Of a DNA stretch of 64,000 nucleotides, positions 23,013 to 34,500 are shown in pieces. The translations under genes were made by a program, and so were the position numbers. The notes beneath the pieces are model-generated. The model was not told the DNA's origin. It was given only the letters and a program-made list of their open reading frames with translations, and made no database searches. Origin of the DNA: Rotaria sordida (lineage: Eukaryota > Rotifera > Eurotatoria > Philodinida > Philodinidae); contig CAJNOL010000870.1 of NCBI GenBank assembly GCA_905250125.1, positions 33,559 through 97,558 of the forward strand, read 5' to 3'. Position 1 is the first letter of the stretch; the number at the start of each line of letters is the position of its first letter.

Positions 23013-25030
23013 TTATACTTCGTTTGGAGGCGAATTGTTCGCTTGTTTATTAACTAAATTCGTCACAACTGATTCAATATCACTTTGTTCAAATTCATTC
23101 TGTAGTTTTTCTAATTGATCATTAAATGTTTGTGATGAGTCAGTCGATAATAGACCCAAGAGACTATCGATTTTTGTTAAATCAGGACGTTGTCCATTGA
23201 ATTTGAACTAAGCACAAAATAAATCAAAATAAAAAATACGTACATTCACTTAGTCTTCTAACTTACTTGAATTACATCTGGTACATTTGCTGTTAGAAAT
23301 TCTGTGTACATTTGACCTTGATCATGTTGATTATCAAGGAAGGAAATAAATACTAATTTAGCTGGATAAACTTCTGAACGATATTTCATAAATAAATTAA
23401 AGAATCGTGTTGGTGTGCCGTCAGCCGTATGAACATCTGTATTTTCTATTTCGTCTGTTACCATGATAAATGTTTTAATGATTTCTTTATTATCATAATA
23501 TGATACTAAACCAGCAGCATTGGCTGTTAAACCGTGAGCTTTTGTTGTCAATGCTAATGTAAGAACATCATCAATAGTTTTCGGTGTAAATGCTGGTAAA
23601 AACATTCCAGTATGGAAAAAATTCAATTTAGCTGAGCAAACTGTCGTTAATAAAGATGCTAAGATTGTCGCTGTACGAATAGCAACATCCATTGAATATG
23701 ATGCATCACCCATGACAGCTACTGGTGATTCTAGTGGTAATATTATTTTTGCAAGTTGACTTTCAGCAACTGATAATAAGTAAGAGTAGCATTTATTTTT
23801 GCTCGATTGTACTAAATTTTCATCTTGAACATTACCAACGGCCGCTGTTTCACTTGGAGTATCTCTCAACTTTCGAAGAATTAACAGACGTTCCATAAGT
23901 TTACCGTATGGTAAACTTATTTCTTCACCATTTTCTAGTCTTTCATAGATAATGTCATCAACATCAGGACATTGCAAATCTTCATAATACCATAAAATTG
24001 TATCTAATTTCTCTTCGTACGCTGCGATTCTTGCTTTTGATCTATCATTTAAATGATCTTTAAATTGTTTTAAGTGTGAATAAGGAATTTTAAATTCTTT
24101 AATTAGATCATTCACATTTTCATTTGTTAAAGTTCGACAACGTGCTACCATTGTTTCTTCTGGTGCTGGTGTACCAAAGCAAAATGGTAAAAACCATGGT
24201 AAAGCAGGAAAATCCTTGCTTGGATTAAAATGAATGATATTGGCTAATTTCCTCCATGGTTCTGTTGGCATATGAAGTGCAAAATATTCAAGTTCCTGTC
24301 GAGTTAATGTTCGAGTCCAACGCTGAATATGTCGAACCATAGCACCACTGACTGATCCAGTTGATGCTTTGAGCCTACTAAGATTATCGATATGATTTTT
24401 CATTTTACCCAATGTTGTTGCTTTTGGTTTTGATTTATTTAATTCAAGACGTTTTATTTGTTTTTCATGAACACGAAGTTGTCGACCAGCATCTAACATC
24501 ATTACTGCTTTCAGTACTTCAGTCAGAGTGAATAATCGTCGATAACGTAAAAGATTATTAGCTAAAATGTGATCATGTCGACACCAAGCAGCAGCCAATG
24601 CACATGCTTTAGCTTTCTGACCGATCTCAATACTGTTTTCATTGAGTGTAAATAACGCGGCTAGATAACGAGGCAAGTTTGTCGTTTGTGCTTGAATATG
24701 CTGATCTAGAGTAACATTTGCATTCACAAAAAATGGTTTTGGATCAGCATTGATATCAAGATCGGCTAAGAAATTGACTGATACTGTTTGTTGATCATTA
24801 ACATCCATGGGATCTGACCGTTCATTTTGTAATCTTCGACCTCCAAAAGATTGACCACGTCCACGTGCATATCTACGACCACCTCTGCTACCAAAACCTC
24901 TTGTGTATCCACGACCACCTCTGCTACCAGGGCCTCTTGTATATGCACGACCACGACCACGTCCACGAACCACTACAATGAAAATTTTAATAAAAACTAT
25001 ATACAAAGATGCAACAATCTTCGACTTACT
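23013..25030 (-). CDS. RGG-rich vWA-domain protein, Ro60/TROVE-like
   Basis: The main exon 23267-24972 and last exon 23013-23208 (stop TAA) encode roughly 630 residues. The N-terminus has repeated RGRG/GSRGGR units, as in RNA-binding proteins, then a helical region (KACALAAAWCRHDHILANNLL; RHIQRWTRTLTRQELEYFA) that recalls the HEAT-like TROVE module. A vWA fold follows, with VAVMGDASYSM near residue 419, a DxSxS metal-site (MIDAS) motif, and TFIMVTDEIENTD. Ro60-type proteins bind misfolded small RNAs and Y RNAs. Assignment to TROVE is by resemblance only; another vWA family is possible. The start is inferred: exon 1 ending in A at 25030 joined to TG at 24972 makes ATG followed by GTTCGTGGACG. 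Otherwise the first in-frame ATG is after the RGG region, near 24807. Confidence 0.7.
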
Positions 25031-26701
25031 TTTATTATATTATAATCTACACTTAATATTAGTGGCTCAACTGATGAAATTTACAGAAGTTGAGTGTCGA
25101 ATTAATTCTTCTTCTTTAATAAATGTTATGAAATAATTATCTGCTGTACGTTCGTGGTTTTTAAACGTAAAAAAACTAATTGCACAACGATGTTGTCATT
25201 ACATGTAATACTGACAAATTATTGATGCAATGCATACAGAAAACATGCGTAATATGAAATAATGCGAAAGTATTTCATCAACGATAATAGAAAAGAGTCA
25301 TAGACTTCCTCGGAACTGCCTTCTAAGTAGTTGGTTCATAGTTTTTTTTCATGTACAATATCACAGAGACATCTATAATACTCGTCATCCGGATGTGTCT
25401 GTGAATAAGTGATAGGAAGTGAACCAATATTTTTAACCAAAGTGCAATACTATCATCATGTGCAGACGTCGATAGTGACACATTTTGGTTAAAAAGTTTA
25501 GTTCACCTCCTATCATCTGTAGATATGGATGTTAGTGGTACGTGACTATGACATAGACTTACTCTCACGTTGAAACCCACAGCTACAGTTGCAGCCACAC
25601 TCTTCTGAATTACATCACAAATCAAAAATAAGAAATACCCGAATCATACGAAGAATTGACATTAAAAAGTAATGAAAAGGGTTTTCTCTGATCATCAGAA
25701 GTGAGTCTAACTCGACGCGAACCAAACTTGATTCCACCGTCCATAGTTTACCCTCTTTCGCTATTATGTCAAATGAATTTTCAATAGATGTCCTTTATAA
25801 TCGAATCGATTTCTGTTGCATTCAAAATTTATTTTATCGTATTTTCTTGATCTCATCATCTTGATACTTTTATCAAAACTAAATAACAATTATTTTGTAG
25901 CATGCTGATATTTGTACTTATTAAAATTTATTTTAGAAACCAAAATAACTGGATTTATTATTTTAAAAAGACACTATTAAACATTATCGAATCAGTCAAA
26001 TCAGTCACTTTGAGTTTTCGGAAATGTGGCCCATATATATAGACTTGTTATACGTCTTAAAAGTATGCAAGTCTCCTTTTAATCATGAAGATCATGTTTT
26101 TGTTAATCTCAATTAGAACAGGAGCTACCAGTACACAAAAAAAGTGATTTATTTTTGATCAGATGAATTTCATTTACTATCTATCAATTGAAAAATATTA
26201 TTTACTAGCGTCATGGAGTCGAAGAATTTCAAACTCAGATTAAGAAGATAACTAATAGCTGATTTGCAACTCTTTTGTTATACATTAATCTAATAATATT
26301 CATTAATAATTTCATATAAAATCAATTTGTTTTACCTAATAATCATTGAACTAATTAATTAAAAGTATTAATTTTTTTTAGGGACCATTTTAAACATATT
26401 GGAGAGAATCCTATAGTAAAAAAAAGATTCATTGAATTTTTGCAACTTTCAGTTGATCGTTGTTAGATCTTTGGCAAGTACAACTTTTCACTTTTTGATT
26501 TATACTAAATTCTTAACCAAAGGATTCCAGCTCTTAGGCAGAGAACTGCTATCAAAATGTGTTTTCCAAGGTTTCTCGTTTCATTTTTCAGTTTAAATAC
26601 TAAATAAAAATTGAATAGTGAAAATACAAAGAAATAATCAACGCATTTAACATCATTAAATGATTCTTATCTTGATTATAATTCATTCCTTGAATTTGAA
26701 T
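25031..26701. repeat. intergenic with one hairpin repeat
   Basis: No gene is recognised. Arms 25411-25444 and 25480-25514 are inverted copies (GATAGGAAGTGAACC and its counterpart GTTCACCTCCTATC) with about 35 nt between them, a short MITE-like hairpin. Confidence 0.55.
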
Positions 26702-26872
26702 TTATTTTTCAAATAAATCCTTAGATTTCATGAACATTTCTCTATTAAAGTCAACCGTTCGATCTGTATAGGGTGCAGGTGTGGGTGTGATTTGAAGCCA
26801 AGTAGTTGATTTAGCATGAACATTAAGATATTCAACATATTTTAATCGGTGAAGTTGTTCTCTGAAGCGAGA
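26702..26872 (-). CDS. orphan 3' exon of an unrecognised gene (partial)
   Basis: A good acceptor (T-rich tract, then AG at 26873-26874) is followed by 56 codons ending in TAA at 26702-26704. Composition and codon use look coding: it starts SRFREQLHRLKYVEYL and later has TWLQITPTPAPYTDRT. I could not find upstream exons in the next kilobase, so the rest of the gene may be small exons that I missed, or may be lost. The short, proline/threonine-containing tail recalls small axonemal proteins, but I do not assign a family. Confidence 0.45.
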   Translation of the reverse strand, partial: SRFREQLHRLKYVEYLNVHAKSTTWLQITPTPAPYTDRTVDFNREMFMKSKDLFEK

Positions 26873-28188
26873 CTACATTAAACCGAAAGAAAGAGCATTA
26901 ATCGACTATTGACATCATCAATACTTATTGTACATAGATGAAATATATTTAGGATAAAACGTCGTCGTGAAGTATTGTTTCATTCATTATCTAAAAGTGT
27001 TTCAAACCTTACATGTTTTATCAAAACTAAAATTATCAATACACCATGATAAATTAAGGCAATACCATCTGAATATTAAAGTTGAAATGCATAGTTTATT
27101 TTTGTTTGAAATGAATCGCTTGTTTTATACAATCGATATGGTAGTAAAAAAGCTTTCTCATATCAAAATTTATTCATTGATTTCATCCTAAAATCATTGG
27201 TTCTTATATTTTATTCACTATTTTTACCATTGAGTTTACTGTTGCATGGTTGTGTTAACTTAATTTTTTTAAACAAATTTTTGAGAAAAAAATTTTAATG
27301 CATCCTATTTGTATTCTCATAAAAAAGTTTGAATAATGTTTGTAAACTCAAACTTTTATTTCCATAGAAACTGTCTTACCTCTTACCTTCTATTGTCTTT
27401 TATGTTGATTCGTTTTTCTTTTCTTATCAATTGCTCTTGAAATAAAGAGTGATCCCAAAATATTGAAACGATTTTAAAATACATTGTTATCGCATTCAAC
27501 ATAAGAGCGATTTCTGAGATATCTTGCCAGATGTTTGAATTTCAATATTTTCAAATCGTTATACAAAGATGCGGATCTTCAGACGAAAGAGGAAACTTTG
27601 GAATGTCTTTTGATTTCAATAACAAACCTATCACTTTCAAGTATGATAGTAAAGAATGAAGTGCTTTCTGAGAACTCATATATGTTTTGAAAGAAAAAAA
27701 TTATGTGTAAATTTTACAGCGAACAGATAAGCAATAAGCAAAATCTCAGTAAGACATTCATATCCTGTCCGTCGGTCTTCATTATTATAAGTGACACATT
27801 GATGTCATGGTAGAAAAATTACTTTACTTTATTGTTTTAATATAAAAGTAATTAGTTTCTGTCACTTTCTAGATTTCTCAGTGATGTGCTACTCGGATTC
27901 GGAAGCTGATAATAGACGACATATGCATTGTAAAAATCAAATGTCAGCAAGGTGTGAGTGTATTGATGGAAGATCTTTTCCTTTATATGACAAGCTGAAA
28001 TTCATATGCACTCCACACATACACCTATTGCAGACTTTTCATGAAGAAAAGAAAGTCACAAACATTAGATATACTCCAGCTAGGTGTGACCCAAATTCTA
28101 GAAAGAGTTGATCTGAACTACTCGAAAAAATTAAATTTTCCAGTATATTGAATGATTCTGTTTGAATGCTAACTTCATTGAATTTGGA
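26873..28188. other. intergenic, no convincing gene
   Basis: Open frames at 26967-27191 and 27881-28111 lack recognisable domains. The second has several cysteine and histidine residues but no clear zinc-finger spacing. Nothing else noticed. Confidence 0.4.
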
Positions 28189-28383
28189 GTGTGGGTGTGG
28201 GTGTGGGTATGGGTGGGTGTGGGTGTGTTGGTGGGTATGGATGTGGGTATTCTCTTTCTCCACACCCACTCCTCACACCCTCCACACCTACCCACACCCG
28301 CACCCACACCCACACCCACACCCACACCCACATCCACACCCACACCCACACCCGCACCCACATCCACACCCACACCCACACCC
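28189..28383. repeat. telomere-like foldback array, (TGTGGG)n then (CCCACA)n
   Basis: 28189-28250 is mostly TGTGGG units with variants, and 28261-28383 is mostly CCCACA units. The G-rich strand runs toward the centre and turns into the C-rich strand, the arrangement expected if two telomere ends were joined head to head. TGTGGG is, as I recall, the telomeric hexamer of bdelloid rotifers. Variants such as TATGGG and CATCCA show decay. The long apparent open frames here are artefacts of the repeat. Confidence 0.85.
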
Positions 28384-28583
28384 AGGATTAGGACCCTAAC
28401 TACAGTTAATGGGATCTTCGCATCGAGGATCCAGAAGATTCCATGGCGATCCAGAGAATCCATAGGATTCCGGGATCGGGCAATCTGCGTTTTTCCCGTG
28501 TCAACACTCCTTTTAGATCGTTTTTCACAAAAATTTCAAGTCTGTTTTTCAATAATTACTAAGGCCATTTCATATTACATTCA

Positions 28584-28704
28584 ATGTACTTCTGTTGTAC
28601 TCCGTGTACTTCCATCGTACTTCCTGTATTTCTCGTACTCTCTGTACTTCCGGTACTTCGGAGTACGGAAGTACGCCGTTCTCCCCCCCCCCCCCCCCCC
28701 CCCC
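28584..28704. repeat. GTACTTC-type minisatellite and 22-nt poly-C run
   Basis: Degenerate units around TGTACTTC and GTACTC repeat at 28584-28675, ending in a small palindrome GGTACTTCGGAGTACGGAAG. This is followed by 22 consecutive C at 28683-28704. It lies about 200 bp to the right of the telomere-like array. Confidence 0.7.
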
Positions 28705-29189
28705 TGATATTTAATCACTCATATCAGACACGAACGATTCTTGTGGTTCAACAAATAGTTTTAGACCAAAATCAAGAATGTCTACATTTAAACAATTGAG
28801 AAGGGTAACGACAGAACAAATATACGTTTGAAATTTCAAAAATGCTGCGCGAGAACGATAATCGCAAGCGATGGCGAATCCATCTCATCACAGTAAATTG
28901 TTGGAGCTTTTACGAGTTCGACAGTTTCTTGCTGTACATAGTTGACTTGGAAATTCTCGGAACTACTGGAAAAGTTATCATGAATAGCATGCCAGCATTG
29001 TGATTATAGGTTTTAATCTGAAAAGTAGACCTTTCGAAATTTTAGCTTCTCACTTCAAAGTTTCTCGAGTTATTTTGTCGTTATCATTCACAACTGACTA
29101 GCAGCTAATAATGACCATATGAAAAGTTAATGAATTTCGTGATGGTTTCTTTATTTACAAAAAATACAAAGTCATGAGAAATACATTCT
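28705..29189. other. intergenic, no gene seen
   Basis: Flank between the poly-C run and the 3' end of the ADP-ribosyltransferase gene. No open frame or repeat recognised. Confidence 0.4.
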
Positions 29190-30560
29190 CTACTTAATTT
29201 TCTTATTGATCAAATGTGTTGTATTTCCGACAGTACTCTTTCTTCCCGCATGAAATGTTTGCTTGATTTTAGCCCAAAAGGTAACTGGGAGATGCCAATG
29301 ACGCAGATAAATTGTAGTAACATGGAGATCTGGATCTTCTTGAATTTTTGTAACAATGAATAAATTGCCTGGTAGAACGAGCACTTCATGCTCATGAATA
29401 TATTGAGAAACATCTTCGATACCAAAAATAGTTGATGTTGCTTTCTGTATCTCAAAAACGAATAGAACGTTCTTCTGATCAGCAGTTGGTGGATTTCTAG
29501 TTGCAAATCTGAGAGCAACAAGTGGATCTGTTGATGTCGACGTAAATGCTTTGAGACCGAGAACACCTGGCGGATCACTAGACAAAGCATGTTCATACAC
29601 AGTTAAATCGGCTACAGGCAACGTAGCACCACGATAGACGGTGCCTGTAAATGCGCGTTGTTTGAGTTCATGACGGCGAATATAAAACTCGAGGATGAAT
29701 CGGTCACATAAGTGAGGACTTTTTGCAGCATCGTTTGTCGAACGAGTCAATTGCTGGTTGAATGGACGATAGAAACCGGCTAGTTCATTAGTATATAATG
29801 TAATTAATGGTTCAATGGAGTTGCGTCGTTGGGCTTCATTGACTGATCTGATCGTGAGTTGATAGTGAACTGGATCCGACAAATTGGATTTGAGAAACTG
29901 TTGAAAATCGCCGTGTTTCAACAGATCAAACTGATCAATATGAAAATCGTCACGTTCGATAAATGCACGAAATGTATGCGAGAACCAATTGTAAAATTTC
30001 AGCCACATTGCTGTTGTTTGTTGATTGAGTGTATGTTGGAAAATTTCTTCTTCTGTTTTAAAAACTTGTACAAAATGTTGTGTTTCATTTGCTGCTGGAT
30101 CTCTATCGTTTTCTTCTGGCAAATAGACAGCGATTGCATGAGCTACATCCAACTCATGAAAACGACCAGTAGGATCTGCTCGTTCAAATAATTGTTTCAT
30201 TTCAGGACTTCGTGCCTCTTCGTAAGCAGTACGACCGAAACGATTTAGTTCTGTTCGAGGGCAATTTCGATCAAGTAAAAGTTTCACAATATCTCGATGT
30301 TCGTAAAATGTGGCTGCGTGTAATGCTGTACTACCGTTTGGTTGCATTTCGTTCAATTGTTCGATTGACGGTGCGTCTTCAGCATCAAGTGCTTGACGCA
30401 CTTTGTCTATTTCACCATTACGACAGAAAAAATAAAAATCTGATGCTTGACCTGGAATGTGTGTGAACGACGTTGCTCGTTTACGTTTTTCACGCCACAT
30501 AAGTTCGAATGGACTGGGAGAGAGTTTGTCACTAGTGGGAACGCTCGATAGATTACCCAT
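29190..30560 (-). CDS. ankyrin-repeat NAD:arginine ADP-ribosyltransferase (ART)-like protein
   Basis: One uninterrupted 456-codon exon. MGNLSS at the start fits an N-myristoylation signal, so membrane attachment is possible. Residues about 70-125 hold ankyrin repeats (GSTALHAATFYEHRDIVKLLL; NRFGRTAYEEA). The C-terminal half has the R-S-E layout of arginine-specific ADP-ribosyltransferases: TVYRGATL (R about 310), KAFTSTSTDP (about 341) and EHEVLVLPGNLF, whose ExE-type glutamates lie near 390. Such enzymes move ADP-ribose from NAD+ to protein arginines. There is no secretory signal, unlike vertebrate ecto-ARTs, so an intracellular role is inferred. An AG at 30578-30579, 17 nt before the ATG, is a possible cis or trans splice acceptor. 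The gene is intronless within its coding region. Confidence 0.82.
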   Translation of the reverse strand: MGNLSSVPTSDKLSPSPFELMWREKRKRATSFTHIPGQASDFYFFCRNGEIDKVRQALDAEDAPSIEQLNEMQPNGSTALHAATFYEHRDIVKLLLDRNCPRTELNRFGRTAYEEARSPEMKQLFERADPTGRFHELDVAHAIAVYLPEENDRDPAANETQHFVQVFKTEEEIFQHTLNQQTTAMWLKFYNWFSHTFRAFIERDDFHIDQFDLLKHGDFQQFLKSNLSDPVHYQLTIRSVNEAQRRNSIEPLITLYTNELAGFYRPFNQQLTRSTNDAAKSPHLCDRFILEFYIRRHELKQRAFTGTVYRGATLPVADLTVYEHALSSDPPGVLGLKAFTSTSTDPLVALRFATRNPPTADQKNVLFVFEIQKATSTIFGIEDVSQYIHEHEVLVLPGNLFIVTKIQEDPDLHVTTIYLRHWHLPVTFWAKIKQTFHAGRKSTVGNTTHLINKKIK

Positions 30561-30594
30561 TTATTTACAAAATATATCTGAAAACAGAGCAAAT

Positions 30595-31589
30595 AACTAG
30601 CTATGCACTTGTCGTATATTTAATTTATATGTTCTTTTCGATGTTTTCTTTTGCTGATGATGTTAAGACATCATGTATTTATGCATCGAGACACGAGATA
30701 ATTTTTTGTACGATGATAAAATGCTGTACTGAATTTATCAATAGATGATAATCACTAAACTAAATCAATTTTAGTAACTAGAACAACTTTGATTTGACAA
30801 AAAATTTTAAATTTTGAGATTGTTTTTCTTAAGCATTATTTTGGCACTCCAAAGTGGTCTTTATTCACGATTTCGAAGAAAAATATACGATGTGTATGAT
30901 CGAAAATGGTGAGTAAATCTCATCGTCTTCTATGCGTTCAATACTTTCAAATAGACACTCTCAGTTCTGATCTCTAATCGCAATTACGAACTACATTGAT
31001 ATAAACTCGAGAAAGATATAAAGAGGCAGCTGTATCCAGAATATTTTAACATCGGCTATTTCTTTGTTGTTCAAAATGAACATCCTCATGAGAAAAGTGA
31101 TAATGCATCTGATATAGTTAGCACATTTTTGCTGACATTCTTTAAACTCCTAGGAAAATTTTCTCTGTCGTTTGAGGAGAGACATTGTTTTTTATGTTAT
31201 TTTAATTCCACCATCTACTACTGTATGCAACTTATTAATACTTTGAAAAACAAAACGTAAATTGAGTTTTGAATTTTAACACTATTTGGTAACGAATATT
31301 TAGTTAACTTTTAGAACGAATTTTCCAGCTTTTTCTCTGCCGTAAGAGAAAAACTTATTTTTTTGTAAAACGAACTATGACACATAAATTGGGTCCTTTG
31401 ATGAGTTAAATAAGCATTTTGAATAGATATAACGACAGAATAAAAGAAACAGTTTAGCATCGAACTACCATATCTGATGATAAAAAACACGAAAAGCCAA
31501 TTTTTTGGTATGAATATAACATCATTTATTGATTAGTTGAACATTATGGTAGCGATAGAAATGAAAGTTACATACTTACAACGCAAAAT
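30595..31589. other. intergenic, no gene seen
   Basis: AT-rich DNA between the ART gene and the ABHD6-like gene, both on the minus strand. No exon-like segment or repeat recognised. Confidence 0.45.
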
Positions 31590-34500
31590 TTAGTCAATTT
31601 CATGCATTACTAATAGTTTTATGTTACAGTTAGAATGAGTATTCACGAAAGTAACGATACTTTTTGCTGTTTCTTCGGGCTTGTCAATAGCCATAAAATG
31701 ACCGCAGTCTTCGAAAACATTCTTTTCCGCCTTCGGTAATAATTTCATAAAGTATTCAGCTCCTTCAGCGGTATACACCTAGATAACCGAAAATTATATC
31801 TCAGAAATTATGTGAATAGTGTAACTTGATATACTCGATCTTGACGACCCCAAAGAATCAAGGTTGGCTTGTCCATTTGTCGTAGTTTCTGATAATATTC
31901 TTCAAGATGTGGATAGTCATATTCAAGAAGTGAAGATAACACTATTCAAATATCGATAGCAGGTATTGTAAGCTCCATATAATAGTATTACTTACCTTTT
32001 TTATGTTCCTCGAGTAGACGTAATCTCAGATGAAGGAAACCGTTCAGAAATGGTCGAGGTAAATTGATCTTTTTCACTGTTAGTGTATTGATCATAGCAT
32101 AGAGTTGTTCAGGTGTTTCCGGTAAGAGCGCACTGTATACACCTGAACGTAATTGTTGTATCAAATCAGTTTCACATTGTTCACTGGCTACATAGACTCA
32201 CAGATATGAACTATGCAGTATACTACAAAATTGATGAAACTTACCAGGAGGGGCTAACAAACAGATCATACTCACATAACTTGGATATTTAACAGCAAAC
32301 ATTGAAACAATGGCACCGCCTATTGATGCACCAATGATGCACATAGGATCAGTGAGATGTTTTCTGTCGAAAAACTACAAAATTCATGCAATAAGATCAA
32401 TATAGAATAGAATATTTTTCAAAATTCAATACCAGTTTGAGTGCATCCACAAACTTGTCAATAGAATAATGTTTTTCATTCAATCCAACTGTTTCACCAT
32501 GTGCAGGCAGATCAACGGTGATACAGTGATAATTATTAGGAATGTTCTATATGAACGAAAAATCAACTGAACTTGTAATACCTAGCTAAGTGATATTGTT
32601 TGGCATCAAAAGTGTACTTCATGAGAAGGAGATATACATATATATACTGAAACAATTCCGGAGTTCTAACATTGTTTCTTTGAAGATCAATACACGCCAT
32701 CAGTCATCAGTGAGCAAATAGCAGACACTTATCAACATACTTTTAATCTCGTTTCGACAAAAAAAGAGATAGTTTTTGCAGGTTCTGTGGCGGTAACAAT
32801 TAACAAAGAGAATTTACAAGATAATAAGGTATTGATCGATCGATAATTATTATGTTCCTAGAAATGTTGGCGCTTAATCGATTCTTAGGTGTTTGTATAA
32901 TAGGACATGAACCCAGTAGCGTCGGATACAAATATTAATTCATAATTGTGGGGGTGTGGATGTGAATGTTGGTGTGGGTATGGATGTGGATTTGTGGGTG
33001 TGGGCTTGCGGGTGTAGATTTGCTGGTGTGGATGTGAGTGTGGGTGTCGGTGTCGGTGTCGGTGTGGGTGTGTAGATACGGTGTGTATGGGTGTGGACGT
33101 GCGTCTGCGTACGGGTTCTGTTGCAGAGCAGATCCCTACCCACACTCACACCCACACACTCACACCCACACACTCACACCCACACACCCACATCCACACA
33201 TCCACACCCCACACTTGTGGGAATGATTTAGTAAGTACTCCGGCTGAATCAGCCAACGAAAAAAAGACTTTTGAGAAAAGTTTAGTAACTACTCCGGTGG
33301 AAAGTTTCTTTGAATTTTTGATGTAGTTTGTTCTGCTGTGGGTATGTTTCATTTTGTTTGTTGAGTGTATCAAGCAATGGATGCTGTGAAATGATAAAAA
33401 TAGTTCTGATTACTTTGTGTTTTAGGCAAGGGGAAAGCATATTTGAAGATTTTAAGGCGTCAAAGGTTGCGAAAGGATTCTGAAAGATGGAAAAAGATTC
33501 TGGAAGTTTGAAAAGCATTTCTGAGTTTTTGATGATTTTAGATTGTAATACTTGTGTTTTTCTCCCGTGATCAGAATGAATACGTTTTCGGTTGCTTTCA
33601 TTGGGACTGTCCAGTTCAAACTCGGGAGCCCTCATATGTGTATCGATTAGCTTGAACTCTGTATTCATATAATCGCTCAATCACACTGAAGAAACTGTTT
33701 GCCAGTTTTTATAAGGATGAATTCTACTCATGTTCTGACCAGATGGAAAAGGATCCTAGATAGCCTTCATATTGACCCGGCCAACCCTATGCTTTGTCCC
33801 TACAATAGAGAAAAAAGGCGTACTAAAATCTGATTGTTTGATAATGGGCGAATCAGATTCAAGGAAGCTATTCCTCAGCTATTTAAAAGACAAAACACAA
33901 GATTGTTCTGGACAATTTTAGCGTTATGTGAGGTCTTGCTTAATGTGTTCGGAACAACCCTATGTCTTGTCCTTACAATAGCTGAGGAACCGTTCTCATG
34001 AATCTGATTGGTCGATAGTGGAGTGCACAGTTCAAGTTAATGGGCGATCACGCGATTGTGCTATACGGCTCTAATGAACACACGCGAAGACGGATCGAGT
34101 CATATAAGTGGCTGGCATATTGGAAGTACAGAAGAAGCGGTCACATTTAGATGAGTGGCTTATGAGCGTGAGCATGAGCTGTATATCGCTAATTGTAACA
34201 CGCTTTTATTTTAAGATTTCAAAAGATTGTAAAGGATTCCAAAAGAGTCTAAAAGATTCCGAAAGATTTTAGAGATTTTGGACGCAAAAATCTGCTTTTT
34301 CTCTCTTGCTTTTAGCTCAAACAAGAATTTTTGGAAGATTTGCCATGTTTTTGTTTAAACAATGATCAATAGGTGCCTTTTTAAAATTTGTACATTTTAT
34401 CTCAATAAATTGGATATGCATTGTATATCCTGGAATGTAGTCGTCAAAAAAAGTGAGCTTCACATGTAAACTCCAAATTTGGAGCTCACTTAAGCATCCA

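Noticed and set aside
28386..28490. Possible tRNA gene in a GC-richer stretch
   Set aside because: No cloverleaf or A/B box arrangement could be drawn; the stretch looks like degenerate GATTCC-type repeats.
28131..28707. Long open frames on both strands (77-181 codons) across the TGTGGG/CCCACA array
   Set aside because: They follow from the hexamer repeat, which has no stop in most frames; the translations are simple GVGVG or HPHPH-type repeats.
32885..33326. Overlapping open frames on both strands in the second telomere-like array
   Set aside because: Same artefact of the low-complexity repeat; no domain.
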